In this document: one piece after another, positions 48,601 through 61,789 of the stretch
Numbering within the stretch: the stretch's first letter is position 1
Layout of the letters: every line of letters starts with the position of its first letter
NCBI GenBank assembly: GCA_036924285.1
Contig: JAYKYS010000001.1
Location: 33,975,501-34,039,500, forward strand
Reading direction: 5' to 3'
DNA: 64,000 bases
Source of the DNA: Asterella californica
Lineage: Eukaryota > Streptophyta > Marchantiopsida > Marchantiales > Aytoniaceae
Notes under the pieces: model-generated
What the model was told of the DNA's origin: nothing
The model's input: only the letters and a program-made list of their open reading frames with translations
The model's database searches: none
Position numbers and translations under genes: made by a program

Positions 48601-51053
48601 AGATGCGGCAGCATTGCTAAATGGGTCTTTCTCTTCAAAGAAGATGTGGGCCATGCTTCTAGATGACTTGCAGTCGACCAGTATTTGTGCGAAGCCAGCA
48701 AGCGATGGTTGTTCTACAGGTGTTGCAAGATTAAGGTATTTCGTAGTAGGATGGGCTGTTTATTCCTTAAATAGATAAAGATGTCCCTGTGGCAGATGTG
48801 GTTCCTTATATATGGTTTGAAACGCGAATTTCGGTTCGTTATTCGCTGTCCTGCCATACCTTGTGACCTCTGAAGGGAAACAAACTCTTAAAGAATTTCA
48901 TGCCAGTAATAATCATATGAAACACTATCCATTAGTTGGCAGATTCCCAGCTTGCCTTCAACTAGATGCTTCAGCTTGCCTTCGGTGCTTAGATTTTCTT
49001 CTACTTACGAAGTTTTAGAATCCTACGGGGTTAGTGCTGTGACTCCCAGTTTCGATTTTTCTTCCTACTGCTTAAATGACCTGTTGTTCCTGGGAAGATA
49101 TGGTTTTGTGCGTTGTCTCTTTGTCCCTGACCTAACACTGAGTTGACTCGTTCATGTGATGGAAAGCACGAAGGAATGATAAAGCGTTCTAAGTGAAACT
49201 TCACTCGTCGCAGCTGTCCAGAAGACCTGGAAGTCTATCTTAAGGCAGTGATAGAAGGTTTACCTCGACTGCTACCCGGAAGTCTAAGTGAGGTTGGTGT
49301 ATTTGATTGATACACCTTTTCGATCTCTGAATCATGCTTAAGAGCCCAACGTTCTGAAGAATAGCATGATATACGATGGATCTTGCAAGTTGATACAGAA
49401 AACTGCTTGGCACAAATTTCAGGCTCATGGGATTATCGAGATGCCGGACCCTCCACCTGAGGTACTCTTGCTGGAGGCTTTCGTGGAGACAGATGCTGTT
49501 GTGGTTGCATCTGGTCCTCAAATGATGACAGGAGTTACCGGCACTAGTGGGTTGTCCTGGAAGGGGAAGAGTCGCTGGTTGGAGGTAACAGTCGGAGTCG
49601 TTGGAAGAAAGGGTGAAATGTATGCTTTCAGTCCCAGCATCACGGTCAAGGAGAATGGATCTATTTTATGTCTTGAAGAGAAGTTTCAAGGTTATATATT
49701 CTTTTTCTCCCCCTTAGAATAGACGGTGGATCTATGTTACCTCAACTCCTAGATTAATAAGGTATTGTGGATACGTCCTAACTGGACTACTAAGGTTTTA
49801 CAGCGGTGCCGTAGTAGAAAACAAGGAAGCACACATTCTCCGTGATTTTTGACTTCAAGCTTTGCATATTTCCACAGCTGTATGAGTAGAATCGCAAATA
49901 TAACCAGAGCAGGTAGATATCTAGTTCCGAGGCAACTATGTACCTCAGGCCCTCGTGAGGAAAAGAAATACTCGTTCAAAAGGTGCTGAAAGTAATAAGT
50001 CGTTATGGATATGTTGATGTTACACTGTTGCCTTGCTTGTATCTTATCAGGAGCAAGATCAGAGTAGTAAAGTAACTTAAGAATGGACAGCAGAAGAGCC
50101 GTGCAATTTTCGTCTATTGAGGGTAGCCGTATGTGGTACTTATTGTAGAACATACACCGTGGTACTGAAACTGACAGCATATCACTTTATCACAGGTGGT
50201 ACAGGTATAAACCTTACTCCTCCTCCGTCGTCCTTGGCCAGGTTGGTGTCTGGATCTTTCCCTCCGAATAATTCCCTCGGTCGATCCTGTAGCAATCGTT
50301 TTGTTTTAAGTCTGAAGTTGAATCTCCTGGACCCTTTGGTTACAATAGCTTCTTTCTGTCTCCTTCAGTGAGAAAGCTATCGAGGGCTGCAGAAAGAGAA
50401 TAGAGCTCGTGGCGAATGCCCTTGGGCTGGAGGGTGTCGCACGCATTGATGCATTTCTCCACGCCGACACCGGAGAAGTATTGTTCCAAATAAAGTCCAC
50501 CTGATTCACAGACAGTTTGTTACACATCAGATTCTACATATTATTCAGCTCAGTTTTCGCATTTTTGTCGATGGAGCCGATTAAATCTTCCGTTATTTCA
50601 GTGCAGGTTAGCAGTTTTACTAGTTTTAAGAGAATCAAATCCTTTGCCGATACAACTGACCAACACTACAATCACTCTTGCTTGGAACAGGTCATTATCA
50701 TCGAAGCTAATACAGTTCCGGGAATGACTCCTTCCACCGTGCTCATTCATCAGGTCTGATGTCTAGGGTTTGAAGTATTTTCTTGCTTTGCTTTGTTTCT
50801 GCCCAATCGAACTGCAGCGAATGAGGCATCGTCCCTTCGGTGGGTAGGTAGTTAGTCTTTCACCTTGAGTCCAAGTTTCTAGCTATTTGAAGTTAGAGAG
50901 AAGTCATAACTCACCACTGAACCTGTTACTTCGCAGGCACTTGCTGAACAACCTCCGATTTATCCTCATCTGCTTTTCAAGAAAGTGTTGGACTTAGCGC
51001 TCTCGAAACAAACAGTCAGCGAGAGGAGTTTACTTAAAACATCTACGCTCTAA
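39603..51053 (+). CDS. DDL: Tandem two-domain D-alanine--D-alanine ligase, chloroplast-targeted (25 exons)
   Basis: ATP-grasp enzyme joining two D-alanines for plastid peptidoglycan; the plant form is a fusion of two ligase units. Exon 1 starts at ATG 39603 (transit-peptide-like, MALLASSSPG); its end is unsettled, 39869 before GTTAGT being my best guess. Exons 2-25, all GT/AG and phase-consistent: 39984-40124, 40651-40722, 40986-41029, 41361-41472, 41805-41876, 42244-42306, 42524-42601, 43036-43128, 43324-43443, 44297-44377, 44663-44887, 45678-45725, 45891-46124, 46625-46713, 46898-47142, 47973-48041, 48360-48424, 48521-48735, 49214-49292, 49423-49690, 50196-50241, 50369-50477, 50691-50753, 50937-51053 (TAA). 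Exons 2-25 give 915 residues. First unit: GGPSAERGISL, VLHGKFGEDGG, VKPARAGSSVGV, ARVDGW, then DINLMSGME where EAN-type metal ligands are expected. Second unit: GGDSSERQVSL, VHGGIGENGTL, KPASDGCSTGVA, ARIDAF, IEANTVPGMTPS (complete). No frame breaks. Confidence 0.93.
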
Positions 51054-52499
51054 GTAGCGAAAACGAGGTTAAGGAGCCTGCATGCAGCTCGAGGAGCAGT
51101 GTTGCTCGTATCCGCTGTCATCAACGGATAATAACTCCCAGCAGTGTTCGTGATTTTGCAGCTGAATGAAGATGTTCGAAACAGGACGAAGAGAAACCAA
51201 GAGGTACCATTCATGATTCCACAAAACCATCGATAGTCAAGGAAGGAACCAACGGCCCTAAACTACCGTAGTTACAGGTCGAGCCAGTAAATGCTAAAAA
51301 GGTTGCCAGCTGACACTCGAAAATGCTTGCCTTCGTCCGGCAACCGTACTCAGCCGCTGGCTTGTTTTTGCAAATACAGTATATGAGAATGCCTGTAAGG
51401 AAGAATAATCCGGTAAAAGCCCGGTAATATTTTACGCCCGCATAACTAAGATCCGGTAATTATCCGGGAATAGTATGGTTTTGCCATGGCTGAATGAATG
51501 ACGCCGGCCACTCGAGAATCTCTTCCATTCCGCAGATATTCAAATGTCCAGGTTGGACTTGCATGAACTTCCTAGACCCCTGACTTTCTCAGCCGGTCAA
51601 TTTACATCCCAACTCCTCGCAATCTGTCGAAAAGCAGTAGGTTCATAGTCAACATTAAAATGTAGTCTAGTACTGCAGTCCTTATTTTATTTTATTTTAA
51701 TTAAACCCCGCATACGAGTACTCCTGGTGAACCGGGTCTGCTTCAGAGAACTCAAAAAAATTTTACAGTTAAGTAGAAAATGGGTTTGGTGATTACCGTC
51801 TTCATCATGGAATCTATGAAATAAAAAATTAAATTATAACTCTTCATTAGCTCTATAAATTATATGATTCATTTCATAACAAACCGAGTAGTATTGACAG
51901 AGAAATGTTAAAATGAAAAATTTCAAGGTTTCTTGGAACAAAAGAGAACTTTTTGCTCAATCTCAAAGTGAGATAAAACATAGTATTCTTTTATGCTTTT
52001 ATACCCATACGGGGGTTTAAGGTAACATGAATAAAATCTTTTAGTTATAAGATGAGAAATGTTTTAAAAGTTAAGTACTGAAAATGAGTTAGTTGCAATG
52101 GGTTGGTCTAAAGATTATAGAGTTCGTTGTGAGATTGAACATAAGATCAGTCAGGAGATTATACGGTAGATGGAAAACAAGACAAGTTGGTTGAAAAGAG
52201 ACCATCGGTTGGGATGTAAGATCAGCTTTCTTGTGGAAAAAGGAATGACATTAAGAAGTTTAAAAGTTCTAATGTTAATACGTGAGAGTGCAGTAGATTG
52301 TTGAGATACCATCCCGCATATGTGAGATTGACTTTCGTGTTAAAGTAGAATTACATTAAGAAGATTAAGTTTGCAATGTTTGTGAAAATGTAATTCTTAA
52401 ACGTGAACAACGTATCATAAATGAAGTTAAGAGGGACATAGAGGAAAGTTAACTTCCGTCGTTTCCCTAACGTGAAGAACCTAAACTGTTGTCTAGGTG
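51054..52499. other. 3' flank of DDL and AT-rich spacer
   Basis: Probable DDL 3' UTR to about 51.4 kb, then AT-rich DNA with nothing recognised. Confidence 0.5.
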
Positions 52500-52870
52500 A
52501 ATGATTCATGAGTGTTATTCTTTAACACCCATGCATATAGGAATAACACTCATGCTATTCACGCCTAAATAAATAAGTATTTTGGTACTTTTGTTCTCTT
52601 TAAGATATCAGAAATGATGTAAGTATTATATAAATATGCTAGATTAAGTAAAAAAAAGATCCAAGATGTTAGTTGTTAATTGTTCCAAGAACGTATGAAA
52701 CCTAGTTAGAAAACCTATAAGTGACGTGTGAGACTTTGCGCTTCAAAGGATATAAATGAGAGAGGGTGCTGCACAGAACTAATCCATTCATAAATACATT
52801 AATTTATTATCTCACCCTTTTCATCAGAAGAGTTAGGTAATAAATTAAAGTTGAATAAGTAAGCAACCAT
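52500..52870 (+). repeat. Dispersed hairpin-bearing repeat copy
   Basis: A perfect 14-bp hairpin at 52507-52520 / 52541-52554 (CATGAGTGTTATTC and its complement, with a CACCCATG loop). Then an AT-rich body, AACCTATAAGTGACG (near 52710), and hairpin 1 at 52800-52820 / 52829-52847 (TTTATTATCT ... AGGTAATAAA). Confidence 0.6.
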
Positions 52871-54179
52871 GAAATCATTCCATCACATACGTAAGAATCA
52901 ACTGCATATCTCAACTATCGACTAGATCCTTTACATTTGATCCTTGCAAAAGATACACACTATCCTTTATATCTAATTTGAAGCAACCTGGCTTGGAAAT
53001 TCAAATCCTTTGGCCTTTGTATTCTCTAGAAAAGATCCACGTCCCTTCTTATTTGATTCACTCCCAGATATTGTACATTCACTTACACATCCCAGAATCA
53101 AATTTCTAACCTACTCTGATTGACAGAGATCCATCACTCTGCGAGCATTCATTTTTCCCTTGGACTTTACATGCATTTATATTTAATCACTTGGATTTCC
53201 CTTAGACATGCATACGTTATCTCTTAATGTATGACATAGTATAGTATCTCTGTAGTATAGCAGTATTAAGCAAAAATTATGTTCTCGGTGTGTACGAACC
53301 TCATCCTTCTTGTGAGCTAGGTGTATATACTCTCGTATACCATCGCTGTTGGTTCTTTCCCTTTGCTGACCATGCTTTTCTTCGTTTGGATGAAACACAT
53401 AATAGAAAGTATTTGATATTAAAATACAATGTTTTTCATGATGCTTCTCTTCAAAGATACTCCGACAATTTTTTCTTTTTAAATATGTTTTTGATAATCT
53501 TCATCGTCACTTTACTCTCAATCTTATTTTGCTGAGGAGTGATGCTGTGCAAGGTCAGCAGCATCTGGCTGCAGAAAGCCCCATCACGAAAAACAAGTTA
53601 AAAAACAAGATCAAACAAAGAAAAAAAAAACCCCATAGCGAAAAGAGACTTAAAAACAACGGAAAAATTTAATCTTTTGTAGTCAATCTCCTCTCCACAC
53701 AACAGTTTGAAGTCTTTTGATCGGACGACATTCATGACATTTTATGCTTAATGGTTGAGGTTGGTTTAAACCCTAATCTTAAGTTTTGATCTTTACGAGT
53801 TGAAGGTTGCTAACTTTCTAAGAGAATCTCCACCGGAGCACTGAAAGTAATTTGGCATTGTAAACAATCCCGGTAACCAGTCTTCTTTTTGACGTGGTGT
53901 ATGAAAAATTTATGATGAACATTATTTTTTCAGGATATATTTATCTCGTATATTGTCCCAGTAAACCTTCACACTAAATTTTAACGGATGAGATGAAGCA
54001 TTTGGCATCATCTTTTTCTCTCATGCTTTTTTGATTTTGAAAGACTTGGAAGTAGATCTTTCAATGCCGTTTTCAGTGTTGAGATAGAGATGCTCTAATA
54101 AGGTCACTCAATTCATGATGAACTATAACTTCTATGAAATATTTTACAGGTTTCTTTCATCAGTGATACGTAAAATCTA
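52871..54179. other. AT-rich spacer
   Basis: Frames up to 81 codons without motifs. Nothing else recognised. Confidence 0.5.
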
Positions 54180-54745
54180 TGATAACTAGACCTTCGCAGT
54201 TGATGCGCATAAATGTTATTTGTCCTACGCATATACGTCGCAACACAACATACATTGCTGTCTAAACTACAAATCACATACACATAACAATCACAGAGTG
54301 TCATACACATACAGAAGTATACGATAATAATCTAAAAATACATGCATACACACTTGCCAACCGACAACAGATCACTCAAGAATCAATCCAAACACACTCT
54401 GTGCTCGCAGAGGATCCAGGTTCTACTCACAAAGCGCATCCACCATCGCTAAGAGCTTGAAGGCTCAACTCGAGAAAAGATGAGAGACTACAAGCTCCAA
54501 CTCAAAATATACTCCTTGGTGATCTCAACCCAAGAAACTCCTGCTAATGATACTAACGGTACTAACGACGCGCGTCACTTCGCACTCAATCAAACTAGCA
54601 ACTGAGGAAAATGACGTGATAGCTGTCGTGCACATACACACCATTACACAACATACATCGATGTCTAAAATACAAACCACATACACATAACAAGCGTAGA
54701 GTGTCATACATATACACACAAGTATACCACAATCGCCACCTAGTT
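54180..54745 (-). mobile_element. LTR of a Ty3/gypsy element, start repeated in tandem
   Basis: Reading the minus strand, an LTR-like sequence begins at about 54745 (GTGGTATACTTGTGTGTATA) right after the polyprotein end. It runs through TTGAGTGCGAAGT and GAGTTGAGCCTTCAAGCTC, and its first ~150 bp recur from about 54335 down to 54180. The same order occurs at 21.7-22.3 kb. The tandem start may be a second LTR or a nested insertion. Confidence 0.6.
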
Positions 54746-56070
54746 GACGGTTTGATCTTCGAACTCCAAATAGTCATCTGATCCAACTACGTGTTATACA
54801 CATTTTCGGTATGAAGATCAGGAGGCCGAGTGCTACGTCGCATATCTGCAATCCATACCATGTGAAGGTCGAGTGAACTATCACGTTAACTGCAACAAGG
54901 ACATATCCATCGTCCTTTAAGAACTATGATGAGAGGTGGTGTCAAACACATGTGCCATCCTTTCGAACAACGATCACATAACAACATAGTGGTCTCTCCA
55001 CTAGCAGATCCACAAAACATACACCTCAAGCATGCACGTACAGTCGTCAAGCTTGGATCCACAAAACTATCGATGTTAGGAAGATGACATGGTGTGCAAT
55101 TACGCACATGATCCTTCCAACCTACACTATCACGGTCCTCTAACACGAGAACACCAGACGGTAACACCTCACACTTTCGTAAGATAATGCGTTCTACAAT
55201 CAAATCTAATGTCGTCGGTGTTGTTTGCTACAAGTACATATAATCACCAAGATGAAACTTACGAATCGATGATCGATAACCTCCTCCTAGAATAGTCGCA
55301 TACTGTAACATATGTTTCATATTGAGCAATATACATACTCGTTTGAAGCCTCTCACAAATCTTTCCACATCTTCTCCATTCTTTCGGTAAAACATCGGAA
55401 GTTTCTTTGTTCTTCTTTTCTTTTTCTTTTTCTTATTCAAGGTATTGCTTGTGGATGTGAAGATCGTACTTCACCGCAATCCACAATTTCCTCGATGAGC
55501 TATTTCTTGATAGAGAAGATGACTCCTTTAAGACAACAAGAACAAGATGATCTCCATTCTCGAGTAGTGCGTCAATGGAAACACCAATGACGTAGTCTCA
55601 AGATGATAGTAGCACTTCCTCTCCAAGAGTTGGAATAAGCTTGACCCTCATGGTCATCTTATCTAACATGTGATAACAATCTCCATCCTCGCTAGAAGTC
55701 TTCACTCGTAAGTTTCTACACTCAATCTTCTCTCGAGATCTTCGGCTATGATTTCCAACAAAGCAACCATTGCGCTACACTCATGCTCAATTAAGATCTC
55801 GTTCACTCCACATCTAGGACAGAAGGTTGTAGGATCAACGACATCTTGTCTAGATGAAGAGGGGCCTATGTGCAAGCTCAAGTCTACCAACCCTTGTCGC
55901 TCACTCAAAAGTCTATACTTAGTAGGACATTTGCTCACTTTATGTCCTTCTCCACACAAGAAACACCTCGAGTTCTTCTCCAGATTCTTACAATTGCTAT
56001 CTACGTTTTTCTCAAACTCCAATTGAATTCTCCTTTTGCAAGATCAGCGATAACTATTACCGAATAACCT
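54746..56070 (-). pseudogene. Ty3/gypsy remnant with integrase tail and PHD finger
   Basis: Minus-strand order. A gag zinc knuckle CFLCGEGHKVSKC (ORF starting 56022; three rather than four residues before His, so probably one residue short). Then a jump over the whole polymerase region to the integrase C-terminal tail (GGGYRSSIRKFHLGDYMYL, about 55300-55228), a CTPCHLPNID linker, and a PHD-type finger (55033-54886: CLRCMFCG ... MLLCDRCSKGWHMCL-PPL ... WICPCC). The His-to-Cys spacing is one residue short of the usual PHD. Gypsy polyproteins with a C-terminal PHD finger are known in green plants; the finger may guide insertion to chromatin marks. An internal deletion and several stops make it non-autonomous. 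It is followed directly by its LTR. Confidence 0.68.
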
Positions 56071-57539
56071 TGAGAAATCTTACTCAACCTCAGTTTCTAC
56101 TCTTGCTGACCTCCATGACAATGATTTTTCATACATCTCTCTCACTGGGTAGCTTATTTGACACTTTGACCACTAGATCATCTTCACACTTAGCAATCTC
56201 TCACATTACTAAGTAGAAGCTTTATTTATCAACTCTGAGTCTCAATGATCGAATAGAATCCTCTCCAAGAATTTTGAAGTTCCTCCACTCTTTCACTTCA
56301 GTATGTGATATCACAAGTTTGACCCCCCTTCGCTTCGAATGCAATAACTCAAGTTCTACTCGATCAATTTATGCATGATTAAGATACCTACATAGCGTAA
56401 CTTGCAAGCTATGTGCATGGAAGATTTCAAGTTCTTACTCAAAAACTGAAAATATGAGATGACTGTAAACTCTTTTTCGAAAAGTCACTATTTGGTAGCA
56501 AAAAACTCACAAAAATCCCCTTCAACTTTCGAACGACATAACTCTCTCTTTACAAATGATCTCTCTGAGATATAAAGCTTGTTGGAAAGCTTATCTTACC
56601 CTCTATAACATAGTGTAGATACAAAGATTTTGAACTCATGTTCAAAAACTAACACAAACTGTACTAAAGACTAAATATGAATCTTTGTATCGAGATCTCA
56701 ACAAAGGAATAAAAAATATAAACCAGCTTGTCTCTCACCCAAAGGTACCCCAGAAGACTAGGATGACTAGTGCATCATCATTACAAAATTTCAGTTACAT
56801 CCATGCTCACTTCACTCAACTCCCTGATCTGTATGATCACATCGTTCCTCCTAATAGCGTTCTTGCAAACAAGTTCTAATCCCAATCTCAACATTGTATC
56901 GCATGGTACTCAACGACTCCCAAGGTCTCTAATGTTCACTTTGCTCATAGACAGGAAAATGAGAGTCTGTTCCACCTTCTCAACTCCTTCTTATATACTC
57001 TACAACTTCTTATCATGGTAACTTTCACTAAGTTACGTTACCTCATGGTAAATACATAATCCAAAATAGTAAACCTTCTAAAGACTACTAAGACTTTAAG
57101 AATAGCACACACATTACTTGTTCTACTTTACTAAAGTAAGAGATTCTCCTACTTTAGTTTTTCTAAAGTGTTAACTTTTCATACTATCCAATAAGAAGAC
57201 AACAACAAACTAATACGTCTTTTGAGGAACATCTTTAGATATTGGTGCACGACTTTTCGTCATGCATTTAATCAACGATGATCAACAAAGTTACATACTT
57301 TTGGGAAACATATTTGGAGCTCTGTACTTGTCACGTAGTGTCATAGTGAAACCTCTAATAGATTCATCAACTTAGTTATAACTATCTTAGCTAGTTATGC
57401 CTAGTTTTGATAACTTTAGATTCGGATCTTCGAACTAGAGTAACATATAAGATAGTCATACCTAACAAAATTTATATAAACAAACACACAAATAATGGGA
57501 TATTTGTGGTGTGATAGATCTGAAGAGAGATCAACGACC
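56071..57539. other. AT-rich spacer between two gypsy remnants
   Basis: No motif-bearing frames. Probably gag-flanking or LTR DNA of the adjacent elements. Confidence 0.45.
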
Positions 57540-58650
57540 AATAGTACCAAGTGCTCGACTTGTAAGGGGAACCTTTACCAGGAGATGTATTTGGTGCGAT
57601 AGTCCAGATCATCTCAGAGGAGATTGCCAAGACTTAGCAGTTGCTTTGGGAGAGGACTTGGTCAACTATCAAAACAACATGTGCATCTAACTGCCATTGG
57701 TAATCTCTGAACACACATTTGGAAGAGGAGGATGAGGAGTTTGCTTCCAACACTTACTAGTGTGTACAATACATCAATGACTGCAGGCTCTATAGAAGCT
57801 GATGTACATACATGAAAGTTGAAGTGCACTCTAATCCAACTATGGTTGAACAAGCTGCTGAAGTTTTAGTTGAAATGATGAGAGAGACATAGAAAGTATT
57901 AGAAACCTACAGGATGAAGGGACCATGTAGACGCAATTGCGCAATGTTGGAAGCAAGTAGTGAACAAGATGCGATCGTAGAAGATAAAGAATGACAATAT
58001 GCTTCTGACTTAGATGCAAGTGCACCTGATGATGATGATCGTCGATGATGATGAGTTACGAAAAGAATAACAACAGAGCCATCACCATATGGATCTGTAC
58101 CAACTACTATAGAGGATATACCTTCTATTTCTACAATTCCACCACTTGATGTAGAACGTATGGAAGGTGTACATGGTTCGTCACATGTGATTACTCTATT
58201 GACAGAGTACGAGAAAAGAGGTTTACAACACAAGAGAAAGAGAAGGCTCCATCCTACAAGTTGACTGTTGATATCGGAACAACAACAGACTTGCGTACTA
58301 TTCTAGAGCAACACATTCTTGATGCCAGAGTTGAGTTTTCCTTTTGTGATGTACTTGTATTGCGAAAAGAGAATTTCATGAGTTGATAACTAATATCATG
58401 AAAAGAAATAGATAGGTGTTGGTAGAGCAAGTAACTAATCAAATGGTTGGAGTAGTGGATGCTATTAGTGTTGAAGGATTCAGAAGTGTCGAGTATAAAG
58501 CATGCGTTGTTGGTCTTGCTGTTGTTGAGAATGAATATGAGACATTTGAGGAGGCACAAGCAAACTTACAAGCAGTATCTGATAGTTCATGCTTGTCATA
58601 CTCTCAATGTTTTGTATTTCTCAACTGCCATGCTATATTATCTATCTAAT
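57540..58650 (+). pseudogene. Ty3/gypsy gag remnant (zinc knuckle plus downstream region)
   Basis: A canonical CCHC zinc knuckle (57586-57627, C-x2-C-x4-H-x4-C, CIWCDSPDHLRGDC) is followed by the lineage-typical stretch EHTFGRGG, an acidic spacer, and further on (KAPS)YKL-VDIGTTTDLR-ILEQHILDARVEFSF. These are blocks that lie between the knuckle and the protease in this gypsy group. Many stops and frame shifts. It is in the opposite orientation to the remnant at 54.7-56.1 kb, so it is a separate element. Confidence 0.62.
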
Positions 58651-59879
58651 TCGTCCACTGATGCGGTGCAAAAATAGACATCTCGACTTTGTCATTACAC
58701 CATGTGAGTATGCGTTGTGAGACTTTTTTTTGCTGCATTCTTTTCTGGAATGAAATATCTCAAATCACGAATGTCACAGAAATGATAGATGTGCTTGATG
58801 TGCTCGCTCTGCCACTCGATCTTAGAGAAATCGTGGATGTGATGTTAACTTGCGATGATGAGGAGGTTGTCATTTCCAATTCCTTTGCAAAATCTCTATC
58901 CGAAACCCTATTGACACCTGTGAGAAAACTAGACAGTTTCCAAACGATATGTTGTCATGGTTTTCTTTTGTCCTGCTATATTGATACTTTTTATATTCCT
59001 TCCTCTCCACGGTCTTATCCTTTATAAAAAGCTAGTTTTTTGAATTTTAACAACACTATGTTTTATAAAAATAGATCATATATATACATATATTTTGATT
59101 TTGACAGGGAGGTTTCAGATTTTTTCTAGGATGGCTTAGATTTTATGAAAATCTATTACTATTTTCTCAAGTCACTTCTTGCTATCTTGTTTTATTGAGT
59201 CTAGTACATGCGGGCTAGATGGATGAGTAATACATGTGAGAAGATGTTTGATGATGCGAGTACTAGGTGCATCGTGGTGGATGTCGATGGAGGTTACTAG
59301 TTAGTAAGACACCTAGTTAGTTGCCGATAGATCGATCCATGATCATGAGACACTAAGACGAGAATGGTCTCATCGCAAGCACAAGACTAATAGAGATCCA
59401 ATTGAATCTCCATGTAAGTAAAGAATGGCTTGAGACATGATTCCATCGACACGAAAAGATAAGATCTCTCAAAATATAACACAATCCGCTCATGATACAG
59501 AGAGAAGAGCTGAGGAGAAATCTTACAACACTGCAAACACTCTTATAAGCGAATTGGTGAACATGAACCGAAACAAAATAAGTGTATGTTCATGCGAAGA
59601 TCAAATTGTAAAACATAGTCCTATTGCAAACATAACAATTAAAATTCAATTGAATTCATGTCACAAACACGATACACCACAAGATGAAAACAATCCAGAC
59701 AACAAAGTCAAAAAAGTGATGTCCACACAGCAAGGAACACGTGATCTCTTAAAAAACATATGAAAATAATAAATATAATATCATAACTATAAATGATAAA
59801 AATGAATATTCACATATATTCAAATAAATTAACATGCAAAAAACACCGATGCGACTCCTCTTGTATACTTAAAAAATGT
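58651..59879. other. Spacer, possible extension of the gypsy remnant
   Basis: The frame 58689-59027 (LDVLALPLDLREIVDVML) and the polar frame 59437-59763 show no decisive motif. Confidence 0.4.
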
Positions 59880-60060
59880 TGAACCAATAAATTCCACATG
59901 ATTTTTGCTACCCCTCTGCAATTTCAACATGTGGTTAGGGATGTATATTCATATTACTTTATATATCATATTCATCCTCTTCCAAGTTTGAAAGAGAGAT
60001 TATACATAATTTAAGTAGTAAACGGAAAAGTTAGGCAGTAAATTATATCCCTTGTTATTT
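59880..60060. repeat. Partial dispersed repeat copy
   Basis: Holds ATATTCATCCTCTTCC...GAAAGAGAG and AGTTAGGCAGTAAATTA, pieces of both family hairpins, strongly diverged. Confidence 0.4.
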
Positions 60061-60359
60061 TTTGGTTTTCTGCTTCTAACCTCTAGCACTTATACTCTTG
60101 GGAGCACTCTTTCTTTTCTTGCCTTATGGGTTACAGAACAATCTTTTCGCATCTCCAAGTTCATCTAACATTTAATTGTTAAAAAAAAGCTTTTTCTTTT
60201 TAATTTAATATAAAATTTCTATATTTTCTGATAACAACAAACGAGAAGCAATTCCCCAGAAGTTCATGTTTCACGCATATTTCATGTGTAATAAACAACC
60301 ATGATTTCAAACCTAGCTAAGGTTTCAAAGGTGATTGGGAACGAATATCCTGTGTGAAT
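60061..60359. other. AT-rich spacer
   Basis: Nothing recognised. Confidence 0.5.
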
Positions 60360-60620
60360 ATATATACACGTTCACTTAACTCCTGAAGATCTGCTATTTT
60401 AATGATATCAGAAAAGATATAGATGTTAGATGCTAGTTGTACACATGACAATTGCAAAAAGAACGAAACTTAACCTGTAACTGGAAAGGATCCAGACTTA
60501 CCCCATAAGTGAAAAGAATCCACACGCACTTTCAGAATATTAATGTTATTAATTAATTAATTTCATATACAATTAGTTTATTAATTAACCTTTCCAAACC
60601 AACATTTAAGTAAATTAGAC
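60360..60620 (+). repeat. Dispersed repeat copy
   Basis: An AT body, CTTACCCCATAAGTG (near 60500), and an AT-rich imperfect hairpin around 60540-60597 (TTAATTAATTAATTTC ... TTTATTAATTAACC). Confidence 0.45.
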
Positions 60621-61369
60621 CTCATGTACATATCAAACTTGCGTAAAGCACTATCGAATATCACAATTCATAACTAAAATTATGGAGGTTTATGAAACAT
60701 TCACTTTTCCCAAGTTCCAACCAACAGTAAAGTTCGTTACAAACTCCGCGTAAAGCACTATCGGGTTTGAATGCTGTCTTGTTGAGAAGAATTATCGAGA
60801 AGATAAAATCCATATTAACATGATTTAATTTAAATATAATAATATGTCTATGAAATAGTGAGATTATACAGTGTAATCTCACGATTCGATACATAATCAA
60901 AAGATTCTAGAATATAAAAATAATCTAAATATTAAAAAATTTAAAATCTGAATATCTAATGTATACAAGTTTAAACTAAATTATTTAAAAATTCATGCAA
61001 ACCTTATGCACTCTTATAATGCCCTGCGTGGGGGATGATATTAACCCATGTGCTATTACGATGAGACGACTGAGCGGAAGCTTGCTTCATTTTGCAAACA
61101 TTTAATGTTATGGTTATTATAGGCGAGGTTTTTTTTCTGTTAAGTGGTGCTCCAGCTGCGGTTTTGTTCTCTTCTTTTTCGCTCCTGCAGCTTCAGTAAT
61201 CCGAAGCTGTGGTAATAAATCAATTCATGCTACTCTTGGTTCTTTCCAGTTTCTGTGGCTTTCGACTTTCTGTCGCTTTCGCTAGTGGACAGCAGACGCG
61301 GCCTCAAAAAACCAACGAAGACAGGCGACAAGTGTTCAGTAGAAACGCTGGTCTTTACTGCAAGTGAAC
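60621..61369. other. Spacer, nothing recognised
   Basis: AT-rich, becoming GC-richer from about 61.1 kb as the Replitron-like copy is approached. Confidence 0.5.
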
Positions 61370-61379
61370 AACTGGTAAC

Positions 61380-61770
61380 AGTCGATCAGTAGCGCACTTC
61401 GATAAGTAGCGCACTTCGAAAACGGCTAATCAGTTTAGGCTAATCAGTCTACCACTCTTTTTACAGTTTGCAAAAACCTTTCAGGACCAAAACGGACATT
61501 AACCGACACCGATATGAAGGCTTACTGTACATACAGTCTACCATTGTTTTTACACTTTGTACAGGGTGCTGGATCAGAACAGCAGTCGCCAAACACTGCT
61601 GAGGAATATTAAGGCTAACTAGCCGGAACAGAAGAGCAGTCGGGAAACTGCGGTCGTGGACATTAAGGCTAATAGTAACGAAACTGTACATACAGTCTAT
61701 ACAGTTTGTACAGGGCGCTGGAAAACAACAGCAGTCGCCAAACTCGGATGTTAACAGCGGTCACGAACTG
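61380..61770 (-). repeat. Direct repeats at the downstream end of Replitron-like copy 2
   Basis: GTACATACAGTCTA begins near 61529 and again near 61687, each followed by TTTGTACAGGG-GCTGGA and ACAGCAGTCGCCAAAC: a ~155-bp diverged tandem repeat. Short pairs AGTAGCGCACTTCGA and GGCTAATCAGT also repeat at 61.39-61.45 kb. Confidence 0.75.
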
Positions 61771-61789
61771 TAGTCAATGACTAGTCTGT

